From: Polytrichum commune
Lineage: Eukaryota > Streptophyta > Polytrichopsida > Polytrichales > Polytrichaceae
Reading direction: 5' to 3'
Length of the DNA: 64,000 bases
NCBI GenBank assembly: GCA_950295325.1
Contig: OX485809.1
Coordinates: 8,618,001 to 8,682,000 of the forward strand
The position numbers were made by a program, and so were the translations under genes. The notes under the pieces are model-generated. The model was not told where the DNA came from. It was given only the letters and a program-made list of their open reading frames with translations, and ran no database searches. This document shows positions 34,701-46,079 of this stretch, in pieces. Numbering within the stretch: the stretch's first letter is position 1; the number at the start of each line of letters is the position of its first letter.

Positions 34701-35546
34701 CCGTATTTGAAAAGAAGGTGCACAAAATCCAAGAAAGGTTTGGTATAGTGAATAGCCATGGATTGGCATGAGCAAAGTAATCAACTACAATTGTAGTCTT
34801 TCATAGCAAAGGACAGAGCTTCATGGTTCTACCGTTTTCTTGTTTCAACTCTCATCCAACACTTGGATGAATTGGATTAGGATGGGGCCTTTATATTATT
34901 TTAATTTTTTTTGTTGTCTATAGTGTTCGAGTTCCGTACTCATACTACATAGGTTTTTCCTCTCTTTGGAGAAAATCTTGAGGTCAATTGATCCATTATC
35001 TTTTAAACATATCTCTTTTGTAGTGTCCATACTTCGAGACCTAAGTGTTCAATTTTTTATTTTATTTTTTCTATGGATGAAAAACCTACATGGAATCCTA
35101 GATGGCATGCAATGGATATTGTTTTATGATTTACCAAATAAATTTTGCAATTAGCCCATCTTATAGAGGGTCAAAAAACAATACTAACACACCGTGACAC
35201 TTCAACCCTTGATACACCTAATGGAACTTTGAAACGGTGAGGGTGTTGCATGGATATTAACACAATTGTTGTTCCAAAGTTCCAAAATGGTTGGTTGTCA
35301 ACGGTGTGAGGTTAGCCTAAAACACTAGGTAATTCCTATGGACCAAGTTACAACAACACGGGCTCAAATGAGTCCCACATATTTGAGCTATGTCGATACT
35401 TACATGGAGCTCTAAATAAATGCAATGTCAATGGCCATCTTGGTAACTAATGCACTAATGAAAATAATAATAATAATAATAATTGTGATAATTGTTGTGG
35501 TAACAAAAATGTCATGTATAGACTGATGAAGGGGAGGCCACATGTT
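31702..35546. other. 5' flank of riboflavin synthase, then repeat-derived AT-rich DNA
   Basis: The first few hundred bases upstream of 31701 should hold the riboflavin synthase promoter; no clear TATA box was fixed. A diverged copy of the 16640-16830 repeat occupies about 32040-32265. A CTATAGTTAACTA block is at 34555-34650. The stretch 34300-34400 shares TIR-like words with the foldback element at 35547-35872 (TTTGGTAGACCAAGGTAGAAA). An (ATA)n run is at 35465-35482. No gene was recognised. Confidence 0.4.
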
Positions 35547-35872
35547 CGAAATCGCCAGTTTCAAGATGGAGTTTGGTAAGCCAAGGTAAAAAAAATTCAA
35601 CCTTCACATGTGCCTAATTTTGAGAAGTTGAGTTTCAAGGTTCGTCCCTCTTTATTTGGCTAAAACCGTATGTTTCCAATTCCTATCGGAAACTGAGGAT
35701 TTAAGCCTTGCAAAAACATTGTCTTGAATTGGAGTTGAAAATGGATGATCCTAAGCAATAAACAAGGGACCAACCCTGAAACTAAGCTCCTTGAAATTAG
35801 GCACATATCAAGGCCGATATTTTACATTAGCTTAGCAAACTTTGTTTGGAAACCGGTGATTTCGAACGTATT
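35547..35872. mobile_element. Foldback-type TIR element
   Basis: The left arm reads AATCGCCAGTTTCAAGATGG then AGTTTGGTAAGCCAAGGTAAA. The right arm is its diverged reverse complement (TTACATTAGCTTAGCAAACTTTG, then GGAAACCGGTGATTTCGA). The arms are long (over 60 bp) relative to the loop. There is no coding capacity. Exact ends and target duplication could not be set because the arms have diverged. Confidence 0.5.
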
Positions 35873-35940
35873 TGGCATCCCTTTGAGTCATGAAGTAGAT
35901 AACAAGCGAGACAAGAGTATATGAAGAGCTATGGGAGCAG

Positions 35941-36499
35941 TCTCATGAGGCAAATACTTACATGATATGAAATAATTATGATATTGTTATTCCGATTTGG
36001 TTTCATAGAATAGATTGTAGTAGGGAAAGTTAACAATGATCACCTAGTTATCTAGAGTTAATGGTTTAAAGTTAGAAAGTTAGTTGTTTAAAGTTAGATA
36101 ATTGGCTAAAGATTGTGAGTTGTCTAGAGTTAGTTGTTTAAAGTTAAATAGTTAGCTAAAGATGGTGATTTGTCTGTAGGTAGTTGTTGAAAGTTAGATT
36201 GTTGGCTAAATGTAGGTAACTTATATAAAGTTAGTTGTTGAAAGTTAGAAAATTAGTTGTTTAAAGTCATAATGTTGTCTAAAGAAAGGGAACTCTCTAA
36301 AGTTAGCTATTTGGTTGTCTAAAGTGTGAATGGATATATAAAAGGAATGGAGTGAAGTCTTCTGCTCCCACCGTACTTCCTCTCTCATTTTTTTCTCGTA
36401 CATGTTTCCTTCCTAAGTTTTGATTTCTCCCATCTTTGGCTTATGCTAGTTGCAACTAGGAATCCAATGTTTTCCTTTAGCAAACTTCTCTACACAACA
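35941..36499 (+). repeat. 5' LTR of the old Ty3/gypsy element
   Basis: It starts (T)CTCATGAGGCAAATACTTACAT, matching TGTCATGAGGCAAATACTTACA at 50498, and ends CTACACAACA, matching CTATACACGACA at 52402. Downstream of the end lies TTTTGGTGCTTCCACTGAGA, a primer-binding-site-like stretch common after gypsy LTRs. Internal GTTAGTTGTTTAAAGTTAGA repeats differ in number between the two LTRs, which explains the unequal lengths (559 against about 700 bp after removing the inserted element). Confidence 0.8.
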
Positions 36500-39400
36500 A
36501 TTTTGGTGCTTCCACTGAGAATCGGTTAGGCGCAACTAGTTTGATTAAGGCACTATGGGAGATTATGCAGAGGCTATGTGAGAAATACAAAACATGGAAT
36601 ATGTTTTGGGAGCATTAGCTATGTTAATAGAACAACATAAGTGAAATTCTGGTAGTCATGAGGATACTAAAGCCTTGAGGAATGTTGTTGATAGAATTGG
36701 TAGATTCGATGGAAAAACCATTACAAACTTTCTGAGGGTGTATGTTTGTGAGATGGAGGTGCATCAAGTGCAAGAAGATTGCATGATGCAAACCTTTGAC
36801 TTGGCTGTGGTTTTTGAGATTCGTGAAAGAATCCAAGAGCTTCGAGAAGATGCCAATGTGACGTCGTGGGTTACATTTGATGAGAGATTGAAAGATGAGT
36901 ATTTTGATGAAGATATTAAGATAGTGAGTAAAAAAATCTTCTATTAATTAGGTGGAATAACAACCGGGAATGATAGGGGTTCAAATGAGTTGTTTAGAGA
37001 ATTTGAAAAGAAACATAACAAGTTGCCATTGGCAGAGAGTCGCCTTCTTGATACATGAAAACAAAGATGTTTTTGCAAGCAAGTGATAATGCACTACAAG
37101 ACAAACTCCTCTTGCTTCTTAGAGATAGAATAACTGAAGGTGGTTTTACAAATGCTTGGAAGAGGGTGGAAGAGGCAATGATTCTTGTAGCCAAACAACA
37201 ACGTTTGAAAACTAGAGGATTAGGGGCAAAATAGAACCAATGTCAAGAATTGATGTGAAGGTTCCTACAACAACTTTGCCACATTCTAGTCTGTCAACCT
37301 TTTCAAAGAGTAAGACCTTAGATGAAGGTACCCTTGAGAAGTTGATGAGAGGCATGAGACAGCTGAAGGTAGAGATGGGTGTTTTGACGAAAAACACAAA
37401 GTCGTACATTTCACGACCCATTGAAGAACCAAAGGGATTTGTGATAAGATGTATTTGATGTGATGATCCAAATCATAAACGAGGTGATTGTGGATGATAT
37501 GTTGATGCCATGAAGAGTGACATTATTATCTTTGAAGAAAACATAATCAAAGATGCTACAACAAATGAGCCTCTAGATACTAATTTTGGGAGAGGAGGCA
37601 TGAAAAAATTGATGGATGATGAATTGTGGAAGAACAATTCATCGCATGGTAAGGAGCTTCAGTCTTATACTATTGGGGTTGAACACAAAGTGTAAATTTT
37701 TACGCAAGAATTTAGAGAAATGATGGTGAGGGAAGCAAAAACCATAAGGTTGTCAACTGATTAGGATAATCCAATTAATGCAACCACCATCAAGGCATAT
37801 TTGATCAGTAAGCATTAAGAGAGAAAACCTTGTGATACATCAGTATAGGTCAAGAGGAACAAGAGTGAAGATGAAAAAGATGGGAACAAACCAACTAACA
37901 AGAGAAAAAATCCAAGTGGTAGAAAATATATTCCAAAGGAAGGACATGCAAACAATACAATGAAGAGGCAAGAACCAAGACCTAAATCTACTTCACGTCC
38001 AATAGTTGATATTCTGCTAGCAGGGGGCATTCACGGTTGAGGTACTACTTTTGGGACAAAGGACTTAAGGACTTTGTCGCATTGATCTTGGTTTTTATCA
38101 TGATTTACTATTATTTGATCAATAAATTTTACATAAATAAGTAGATAGTTCATAAGCTTTATCAAGAAAGATTTTTATTATTATTTAATAATCACCCTAA
38201 ACCCTAGGCCACATCAGTGGCATTTTTTTGCTATTTAGGTGTGCATTGGTGGTCAATTATTTCCTCTTATGTATCTTGGTACCTTGGTATAAGTGTCATG
38301 TGTCCATTCATATACTTTTTTTTGTCCAATCCTACTACTAGACGTTCCTTTTACGTGTGGCCGTGAGTATATATATATTTGGACATGTTTGGTGCCACAT
38401 GTAAAGTTGGGCAATTGCTATTCAATACATATTTGGTTCTATTGGTACACACTTGAACGATGAGTGTGAGGAAAAAAATTGGGATCGTTTCGATTGATTC
38501 TTGTTGTCCTTTTCATTCCTTGATCCTAAGGTGAACAATTAAGACAGCACTCCTGAATGTCCTTTAAGGAATCAAAAGGATATCTTAGATGACCCTATTC
38601 CTTCTAAATTAACTTTGTCAGTGTACTTGATATGGAGTATGAAATGTAGGTATGATCCAAAATATGCTTTACAATACAAATCTAAGCATACCAAGCATGT
38701 GAAGTTATCCAAAAAAGTCCGTTTTCCGTTAGACGGCCAAAAGTAGTACCCCAACCGTGAATGGCCCCAGCAAAAGTGGGAGGAAAAGATAAGTGCAAAC
38801 ATAGAGTTAGAAAATAAAGACAAAACCAAGAGAACGGGTAAGGCAACAACCTATAAGTTTCAATATGATATTGAATCCTCACTTGATTTGAAGGGTGTTT
38901 TAGATGAAAAATGTTTAGATGCCAAGATTGAATTTACAATGAGAGAAACTCTTGGTGTTGCCAAGAAAAGGTTTTATGAGCTCATCATCGACGTAATAAA
39001 GAAAAAGAGACATTAGAAACAATGATGATAAAAAAATTTAGATAGTCTAGTGACCAAAGATGAAGATGATGAGATTGGAAAAATGTACGTCTTAAGATGT
39101 GATAGTATGGGCAGAGGTGACCAGACTAAAGAACATGAAGTCAATATTATTGTTTAGCATTAAGGAGAGGGGATACTATTAAGAGTCAAACTTATACGAT
39201 TGCAATGGAGACTTAAGTTTCACAATGTGTATCTAAGAAACAATAGAAGAGTGATGGGGACGTGTGGTCAATTTATACAAATCCATTTTGGGCAAGAGCT
39301 ACTCTGAAAATACATGTGAAAATTAGAAGCTTTGAAGAGCCAATCCTAGTATTGATAGATTATGGTTTTAAAATCGATATCGTGTCCAAAAAGGTATACG

Positions 39401-40103
39401 AGACATGAAAATGACCAATTGCTACCAACTATGGATGGGTATTGAGAAACACCAATGATTGAAATGATAACCTTTATAGAGCATGTCCAACAGGGAACAT
39501 CAAAATTAGAGACGTGGAGGTAGAACATAACTTCTTTGTATAAAATCAAGGAAGTTATTAAATCATCTTGAGACGACCATGTATCATTGCAATAAGAATG
39601 GAAACTAAGATATTGGATGATAGGTATTGCATAATTTGTATTTTTAATGGAATGATATTAATGAAATTTCTTATAGTGCGGCCAGATCATGAGAGGTATA
39701 GGGATCAATTTAGAGTAGCTCCAATGGTCCATAAGCATGATAATTTTTGGGATTTTTAAATTGCACACGTAGAGGGTGGGATGTCACAGGTGCAAATAAA
39801 TTATTTAGTATAGCAAACTCCAATACACAAAAGAGTGGTTATAGAATTTAGAATCTAACAGAGGATGGGTTTGTTAATTTTTAAAATGTTGAGGATTTGG
39901 ATTCTATATATAAAAAACCTATTAATTTTTTAAAATAGAACTAAAGAGAGCTTGTGTGATTTTGGGTGATGAGTGCATTTTTTGGTTTATTAAAAAATAA
40001 ATATTTTCATATGATGTTTAATGAATTATGGATACCTTGCAAGGAGATGACACTGCGTCTATAAAAAAAATAGTGGAGATTGATTCAATCAAGTTATATG
40101 AAG
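36500..40103 (+). pseudogene. Gag-protease region of the old Ty3/gypsy element, decayed
   Basis: Several frames together give a degenerate gypsy Gag. 36675-36940 reads GRFDGKTITNFLRVYVCEME and later REDANVTSWVTFDERLKDEY. Near 37440-37490 there is a CCHC knuckle (CI-stop-CDDPNHKRGDC) broken by a TGA inside it. About 38880-39010 gives DLKGVLDEKCLDAKIEFTMR and AKKRFYELIIDVIKKK. Protease-like sequence follows at 39270-39400 (ILVLIDYGFKIDIVSKKVY) and 39568-39720 (IRMETKILDD, LIVRPDHERYRDQFR). Stops and frameshifts are frequent. A TIR element (38023-38768) interrupts it and the young gypsy element ends it at 40103. Confidence 0.75.
38023..38768. mobile_element. Non-autonomous TIR transposon, copy 2 (4-bp target duplication)
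   Basis: A 746-bp copy of the element at 6634-7393, with termini GGGGGCATTCACGGTTGAGG and its complement. AGCA flanks both sides (38019-38022 and 38769-38772). Removal of the element plus one AGCA re-joins gypsy Gag sequence on either side, confirming the borders. The internal telomere-like run is shorter than in copy 1. Confidence 0.85.
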
Positions 40104-40534
40104 TGTCACGTGAGGTGACATCGGGGGCTAAGTCACGTCAACTTAGGAGTAAATGGACTCCATTAGGAGTCCATGTGTGTTGGGATGAGTAACGGACTCC
40201 ATTGGGAGTCCTAGTTAGTTGTTCATCCACTCCATGGATGAACTCCACATTGGATTGGGGTTGTATGGAGAGGAAGGCCTCTTGACTTGCCATTGTTGTC
40301 AAGTCAAGTCTTGTGAGTGTGTTTTGAGAGAGAGAGAGCTTGTTGTTGCTTTCTCATGGCTATGGTGTAGTAGATTATGAGTAAAGCCTTTGCATTCTTT
40401 CTCCACCACTTGCACTCTTGGATTCTCCCTTCGTGGAGTGAGAGATAGCTTGACTCTTGTGTGTGAATTTTAGAGTTTCTTAAGCTTTGTAAGGAGATAT
40501 TTTAGTTTCTTAAGCTTGGAGAGAGAAACCCTCA
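40104..40534 (+). repeat. Left terminal repeat (431 bp) of the methyltransferase gypsy element
   Basis: It runs from TGTCACGTGAGG to AGAAACCCTCA and matches 49656-50086 over its whole length; I found no mismatch. It lacks the first 105 bases (from TGAAGAGG) that precede this block in the right-hand copy. Near its start is an inverted repeat, TGTCAC-GTGAG-GTGACA, containing a CACGTG box. No TATA box was identified. Confidence 0.9.
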
Positions 40535-40864
40535 TACTTGACAACAATTGTATTCAAATTTTTCATTTTTGGTTGTATTTCTGAGCTAGAATGGCCCAGT
40601 ATTGAGAGCAAATGAGTGATACAAGTGTTTGAAAGCTTAGTTCGTCATTTCTTGCAATCCTCAAGAAGATTTTGAGAGAAATCTTCCCATTTTTCTTTTC
40701 TTGTCTCTTGTATTTTCTTCAATTGTTGATGTTTGAATCTTGAGATTCCATTTAGTTTCAAGATTCTCAAGTCACATTTTCTTGCTTGCAAATTATGAAG
40801 CAAAGTTTAATTTAAATACAAACATAAACCACAATCAAAATCCGATTTAGTTATAATTTTGGTT
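40535..40864 (+). other. Element leader, proximal part (primer-binding region)
   Basis: It starts TACTTGACAACAATTG directly after the left repeat. A primer-binding site should lie here, but no TGG-starting match to a common tRNA 3' end is visible within the first bases. Priming by an internal tRNA half is possible. No open frame of note. Confidence 0.4.
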
Positions 40865-41100
40865 GAGCTCCGGACGGATCCGGAGCTCACCGGACCCTCT
40901 TGGAGCTCCTGGAGCTCCTGGAGCTCCCATTCTGAACCCCGGGGGCGGCAAAATCCCGGGCCGGGGCGGCTAATCACGGGCCGGGGGCGGGCGGCGCCAG
41001 CCGGGCCCCGCGGCGAGGTGGCAGCGGGCCGGGCCGGGGGCGGGCGGGCGGCAGCCTGGCCCAGGTGGCGGGCGGCGCCAGCCTGGCCCCCCTTGCTTCA
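40865..41100 (+). other. GC-rich, CpG-dense island in the element leader
   Basis: About 230 bp with extreme G+C content in otherwise AT-rich DNA. It opens with GAGCTCC(T/C)GGAGCTCC repeats, then GGGCCGGGGGCGGGCGGC-like blocks. CpGs are abundant, so methylation-driven decay has not yet depleted them. It reads open for 86 codons (Gly/Ala/Arg-rich), but this is probably compositional. It might serve as a structured leader, packaging signal or promoter. Confidence 0.7.
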
Positions 41101-41403
41101 AGGTAAGTTAGTTAGTTAGTTAACTTAATTAGTTAGTTAACTTAATTAGTTAGTTAAGTTAGTTAGTTAAGTTAGTTAAGTTAGTTAATTAAGTTAGTTA
41201 ACTTAGTTAATTATTTTTAAGTTAATTAAGTTAGTTAATTAAATTAGGTTAGCTAACTAATTAAGTTAACTAATTTAATTAAACAACTAACTTAATTCAT
41301 TAGATTAACTTAATTAATTAGGTTCATTAGTTTAAGTTAATTAAGTTAATTCATTTAGGCTAATTAAGTTACTTACATTAAGTTCATTAAGTTAATTAAT
41401 TTG

Positions 41404-41434
<31 letters not shown>

Positions 41435-41435
41435 T
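41101..41435 (+). repeat. Low-complexity TTAGTTAA tract and (TTTTG)n in the element leader
   Basis: About 300 bp consist almost only of GTTAGTTAAGTTAGTTAA-type words in both orientations, followed by about six TTTTG units (about 41402-41432). Directly adjacent to the GC-rich island, this gives an abrupt compositional switch. Its self-complementary words (TTAACTAA/TTAGTTAA) could fold in RNA. Confidence 0.85.
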
Positions 41436-41981
41436 ATTAAAAATTTTAAATACACCGGATTTTATTTTTTTTTAATTTTTAATTTTTTTTACTTTCACTT
41501 TCAAATTTGGCATTTCATTGTCACAAACTTTGAGGCTCAAATTTGGGGGCATACTAGCTCCGATTGAAGTGAAATTTGAGCCTATTTTGTGTGAAATTTG
41601 CCAAGGAATCCAATGGTGTAATTGGATTTTTGATTGGAAGTCAAAATCATTGCTGAAATTGCTAATTTCAACGCTGATTTTTGTTTATGGGAGCAAATTA
41701 ACTCCGATTGGAGTGAAATTTGAGCCTAATTTGTGTGAAATCTTCCTAGGAGTCCATTGGTGCACTTAGTTTGTTGATTGGAGTTCATAATCACCTTGGA
41801 AATGAGCCTTTTCAACGCTGATTTTTCATTTTAATTACCAATCTCAAACCTTTGCACAATTTTGGAATTCTGGGGGCATAAACACTTGGCATTTGGCAAG
41901 GGATTGCCATTTAGATAGTCCGCAACAGGTGCAGGCTTCCATTACCTTGTAGATAGTTGTAGGTACTCAAGGGATTATTTT

Positions 41982-44900
41982 ATGGTGCAAACTAGGAGTC
42001 GATATTAACGATCTCCATCACCAGATTACTTGGAGGACGTGGGCACCACAAATCTTGAGCCAGAGGTAGATACCAACGAGGCTTTTGAGCCTATTTCGGC
42101 GTTGGACACTACTAGTAGGCTTCGGATTTGGAGTGTCGGCACGTTCGACGACATGGAGGACGATCGCCACAATTCAGTGCGTGATCGGTTTTCAGGTCGA
42201 GCTAGGGGCATTTCCTTGCCCGATTGGAAACTCCGGTTTCGTACCTGGATTAAGGAGAAACGCCAAAGGTCTTCCAATTTCAATGATTGGTATGCCTTTG
42301 AACTTCTGCCTCAACATTTGGAGTATGAGGCACTCCAAACTTACGAACGATGGACAGAGGGTCATCAACGACAACTTCGGGAGGTGGAGCAGTATTGGGA
42401 GGCCCGGGTTGAACTTATTTCAGCCCTTAAAGATGGGGCGATTGCCACCTTAGCTCCACCCACCTTAAAGGAGGAGGATCCACCGGAGGAGTCTGAGGAC
42501 CAAGAACTGGCATTTGGGCCAATGGTGGCTGGCAGTAGCACGGCTACCCTTTCACGGATGGCACGTGCTACACAGGCAGCATTGACGGCTGTTGGTCCAC
42601 CACCTCCGTTTAATCCCCTTACTGAATTTGTCGCACATTTGGAAGTGGAGTATGGTGGGTTTCGGCGAGACCAGATGCAGCGCATCCAGGATTTCTGCCG
42701 AGAGAAGGATGATACTCCACGGACCATGTATACGCGACTCGCGCGATTTGCTGTGGAGTCGGGAGGTGTTTTTGCTGAGAGTCAGCTTGTTAAAATCTTT
42801 TTGTCTAAGATTGACAAGCGGCTACTTGAGTTGGCATCACCTCGGATTATCCTCGACTACGAGGGCCGAGCTACGCTTGCACAAGCGTTTGCCGTGGTTG
42901 AGAAATGTGATCGGGCTCTTTGCCAACATGATGCCACGGATATGGTATCTTGGATGACAGAGAGTCCGAAACCAAGAAGAATTGTCACAGCTACTAGCAG
43001 TTTAGCTGAGACTCAACCCGTCAAGGAGCAAAAGATTTTGCATTGTTGGGGTTGTGGAGAAGCTGGTCATTCGAAGAATGATCCCAATTGTCCTAAGAAG
43101 AAGAAAACTCAGCCTTTGGGAAAATTCAAACAAAAGATGGAACCAGTAAGGGCAAGGGACAATTCTAAGAAGAGACAATTGAAATGTAGCCATTGTGGTG
43201 GCACTAATCACGATGTGGATCATTGTTTCCTACTTCATCCTGAGATGCGGCCTGCCAGTTATGTCACTGGAAAGTCTCCAAGGGAGCAGAGTCTTGAGGC
43301 TAAGGTGGCAGAGCTTGAGCAAAAGCTCAAATCTTCTGCATCTTTTGCTCAAATTTCTGAGCCGCATGTGGGTGGTGGCACCTCGGGTTCGGACATGTAT
43401 ATGTTTGGAGCAGCTGGAGAGGTGGTGGCGGCGGCTTCTACTCGCTCACAAACATTGGCAGATGCGGTGGCTTCCACGAGTGGTGGTAGCAACGAGGTGC
43501 TACATCCTCGCCATGCCGGACCAGCTGATCAAATTGGTCAAGCACGTTTACCTCTTTCATTTGGATTGGTAGACACCACTGTTGTTGGGGCTAAAAACCC
43601 TGTACCTTTGAGAGATGGGGATTCCATCTCGAAGGATGTTACGCAGGCATTGGCATATAAAATTCTCCATATGCCAATTTTCTCGGGTTCGGAGTTTATG
43701 GCTTCGGATTTCAAGCCTGCTGCAGTTTTTCATTTAGCTGGGAGAATGTTAGAAGGTAAGGCGGATTTGCCATCCCTTCAAGTATCCCAAGCTGTGGTTG
43801 ACGTACCTGTGGCTGAGGAGGTGGAGGACTTAGCCAATTTGCGAGCGAGTCTTGCGGATGCGGCCATCATTGCTTTTGGTAAGCAAACTGATATTCCTCC
43901 AGCATCAATTTCAGCAGTGGATACGTCATTTTCGAATTATGCGTCGGGAGCGGCATATCTTGCAGACATTTCTGCAAGGCCTGCTCGCGAACGGCATAAT
44001 TTGCAACCTGGAGTTGTACGCCTGATGAACGACAAATGTTTGTTTGTCGTTTCACGCACGGATATGCCCACTATCCGTGCTACACCACTGAAAGTTATGA
44101 TGGATTCCGGTGCTCAACCGGTTATGATTGGCAAAGGACTTGCTGACAGTCTTGGATTGACGCCAGCAAGCTTGGATCCTTGTCCATTTACTATTGTGAC
44201 TTCAGTAGGGGGCACTGAACGTGCAACAGGTTACACCAAGGCACCTCTACGTTTGATTTTTCATGTGGGGGCAGGGCCTACTTACACTCATTTGTCAATG
44301 AAGTGTGTTGTTACTAATGCTACCAACTATGATATACTTGTTGGTCAGCAAGCTCTTTACAAACTTGGCTTTGGTTTGGATAATTGGACGGAAGAGGCAT
44401 GGATTAGACCGGGATGGTCCACTGGAGATGGCAGGAAGGTATTTATTCCTGTCACATTTGCAGCCACTGCTATGACTATGGTTGCGGAGGCAATGTTTGG
44501 TTGCAGCGGTTCAGTTGCAGATTTGCCTTGTGCTCCAGTTTTATTGGAGGAAACAATGGACTACACTTGTAATGCGGCAGAACAACAATTTTTACCATCT
44601 TTTCAAATTCCTGCTCGACATTTCAAGGATCCACCTCCACCATGGCGAACTCCTAAGGAGTTATCCGACCATTGTCGACACATTGTAGCGGATTTGGAGC
44701 TTGGAGAGGCACCCCCAACTTCATCCTCATTTTCTTTTGCTCAACTCATTCGTTGGCAACCATCACCTGAAGGTATTGTCCTTGTGGAGATCTTTGGAGG
44801 CATTGGCACAGGTTTGGCGGCAGTGTTGGAAGCTGGAATTACAATTTGGCGATATATTCATGTGGACAATGGGTATGCAGCCAACAGAGCCGTCCGACAT

Positions 44901-46079
44901 CACATCCAACAATTGTTGTTGAGATACCCCGCACAATTGTCAGCCTCTGCCATTCATGGATGTTGTGGTCAACTTCCTCAAGATGTCACTATGATTAGTG
45001 ATGAGGATTTGAGAAGGTTGGGCCACGTGGATTTGATTATTGCAGGATGGCCTTGTCAAGGCCATTCGCGGGCAGGAACTGGCCAGGGATTGGATGATCC
45101 TAGGTCTAGTTTGTTTGCGGATTTGATGCGATTGACGCAATGGTGGTTTACCCACCAATCGACTCCGCCAGGGTACATTTTCGAAAATGTACCATTATTG
45201 GGTGATACCCGGCACAAAGTGGTGAAGGATAGTGAGTACATTAACCAAATTCTGGGTACTCCAACATTTCTGGATGCTGCATCTTTGGGATCCTTTGCTC
45301 ATCGGCCTCGTTGGTTTTGGACCAACTTGGTATCACCTCGGGTGCTTTCAGTGGCGATTGCCCGCATTCCCCGCCTTATGGATCGCAAGGTGGATGACAT
45401 TTTAGATGATCATCGTGTTTCCTTGGCAGTTACCAAGGATGACACCTTGCCATTTGCATTAATTAACAAGGTGGGAATTCCGAGAGGTGCACTACCTACT
45501 TTTGTGACATATCCACAGTCTTTTGCATTTCGATCTCGTGGACCTGGCATGGTTTGGGATTCAAAATCCCAAACTTATGAGGAGCCTACGGCAGATGAGC
45601 GGGAACGCGCCATGGGTTTTCTTACAGGTACCACAGCTGCTCACGGGCTTCAGGCAGGTCAGAGACGTTTCCTATTGGGGCAAGCTATGGATCTTAATAG
45701 CATTGTGTGGATAATTGGAATTTGTCTTGCTGCTCAACAACGTATAGATGACCAATTGCTTACTCTGAGGGCAGAGAACAATGGTCAGGGGGCAATGGAG
45801 CCGCAATCCAAGGATCACATTGAGGTCAATGATACCGAGGGATTATTTCCTTTGAAACTTCATGTTGCGGAAGAGCTTCGAGCCCAACGTGTTTTTTCAG
45901 CTTTGGCCCAAGAGTTTGGGAAGTTGGAGGCCCATAAAATGTTTCCACTTCTATTTCTTGGTGATACTTCATATGTGGGTAGCTATTTAGCTACACAAAC
46001 TGATTGTAGTGGAGAGGATACGCATTTGGATTCAAGTGCAGATGATGGGGGCAAAGGTGTTGCCCTCTCCACGGACTAG
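41982..46079 (+). CDS. Gag-protease-C5 DNA methyltransferase polyprotein (first frame of gypsy element)
   Basis: The likely start is ATG 41982 (MVQTRSRY, a common gypsy Gag start), but TAA at 42006-42008 follows eight codons later; the frame is then open from 42009 to TAG 46077. Residues are numbered from Leu 42030. Gag includes two zinc knuckles: CWGCGEAGH at about 339 and CSHCGGTNHDVDHC at about 386. Protease active site DSGA is at 692-695. From about 917 there is a cytosine-5 methyltransferase: motif I VEIFGGIGTG (919), motif IV AGWPCQGHSRAG with catalytic Cys 1009, motif VI FENV (Glu 1052), motif VIII-like AHRPRWFW, and motif IX/X-like RERAMGF with RRFLLGQAM. All hallmark residues are present. 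PCQ and HSRAG resemble bacterial-type enzymes more than plant DRM or MET1. The product should enter the Gag particle. The early TAA may silence this copy. Confidence 0.9.

Noticed and set aside
40859..41119. 86-codon Gly/Ala/Arg-rich frame in the GC island
   Set aside because: It is a compositional artefact in the leader of the gypsy element, with no homology and no start context.
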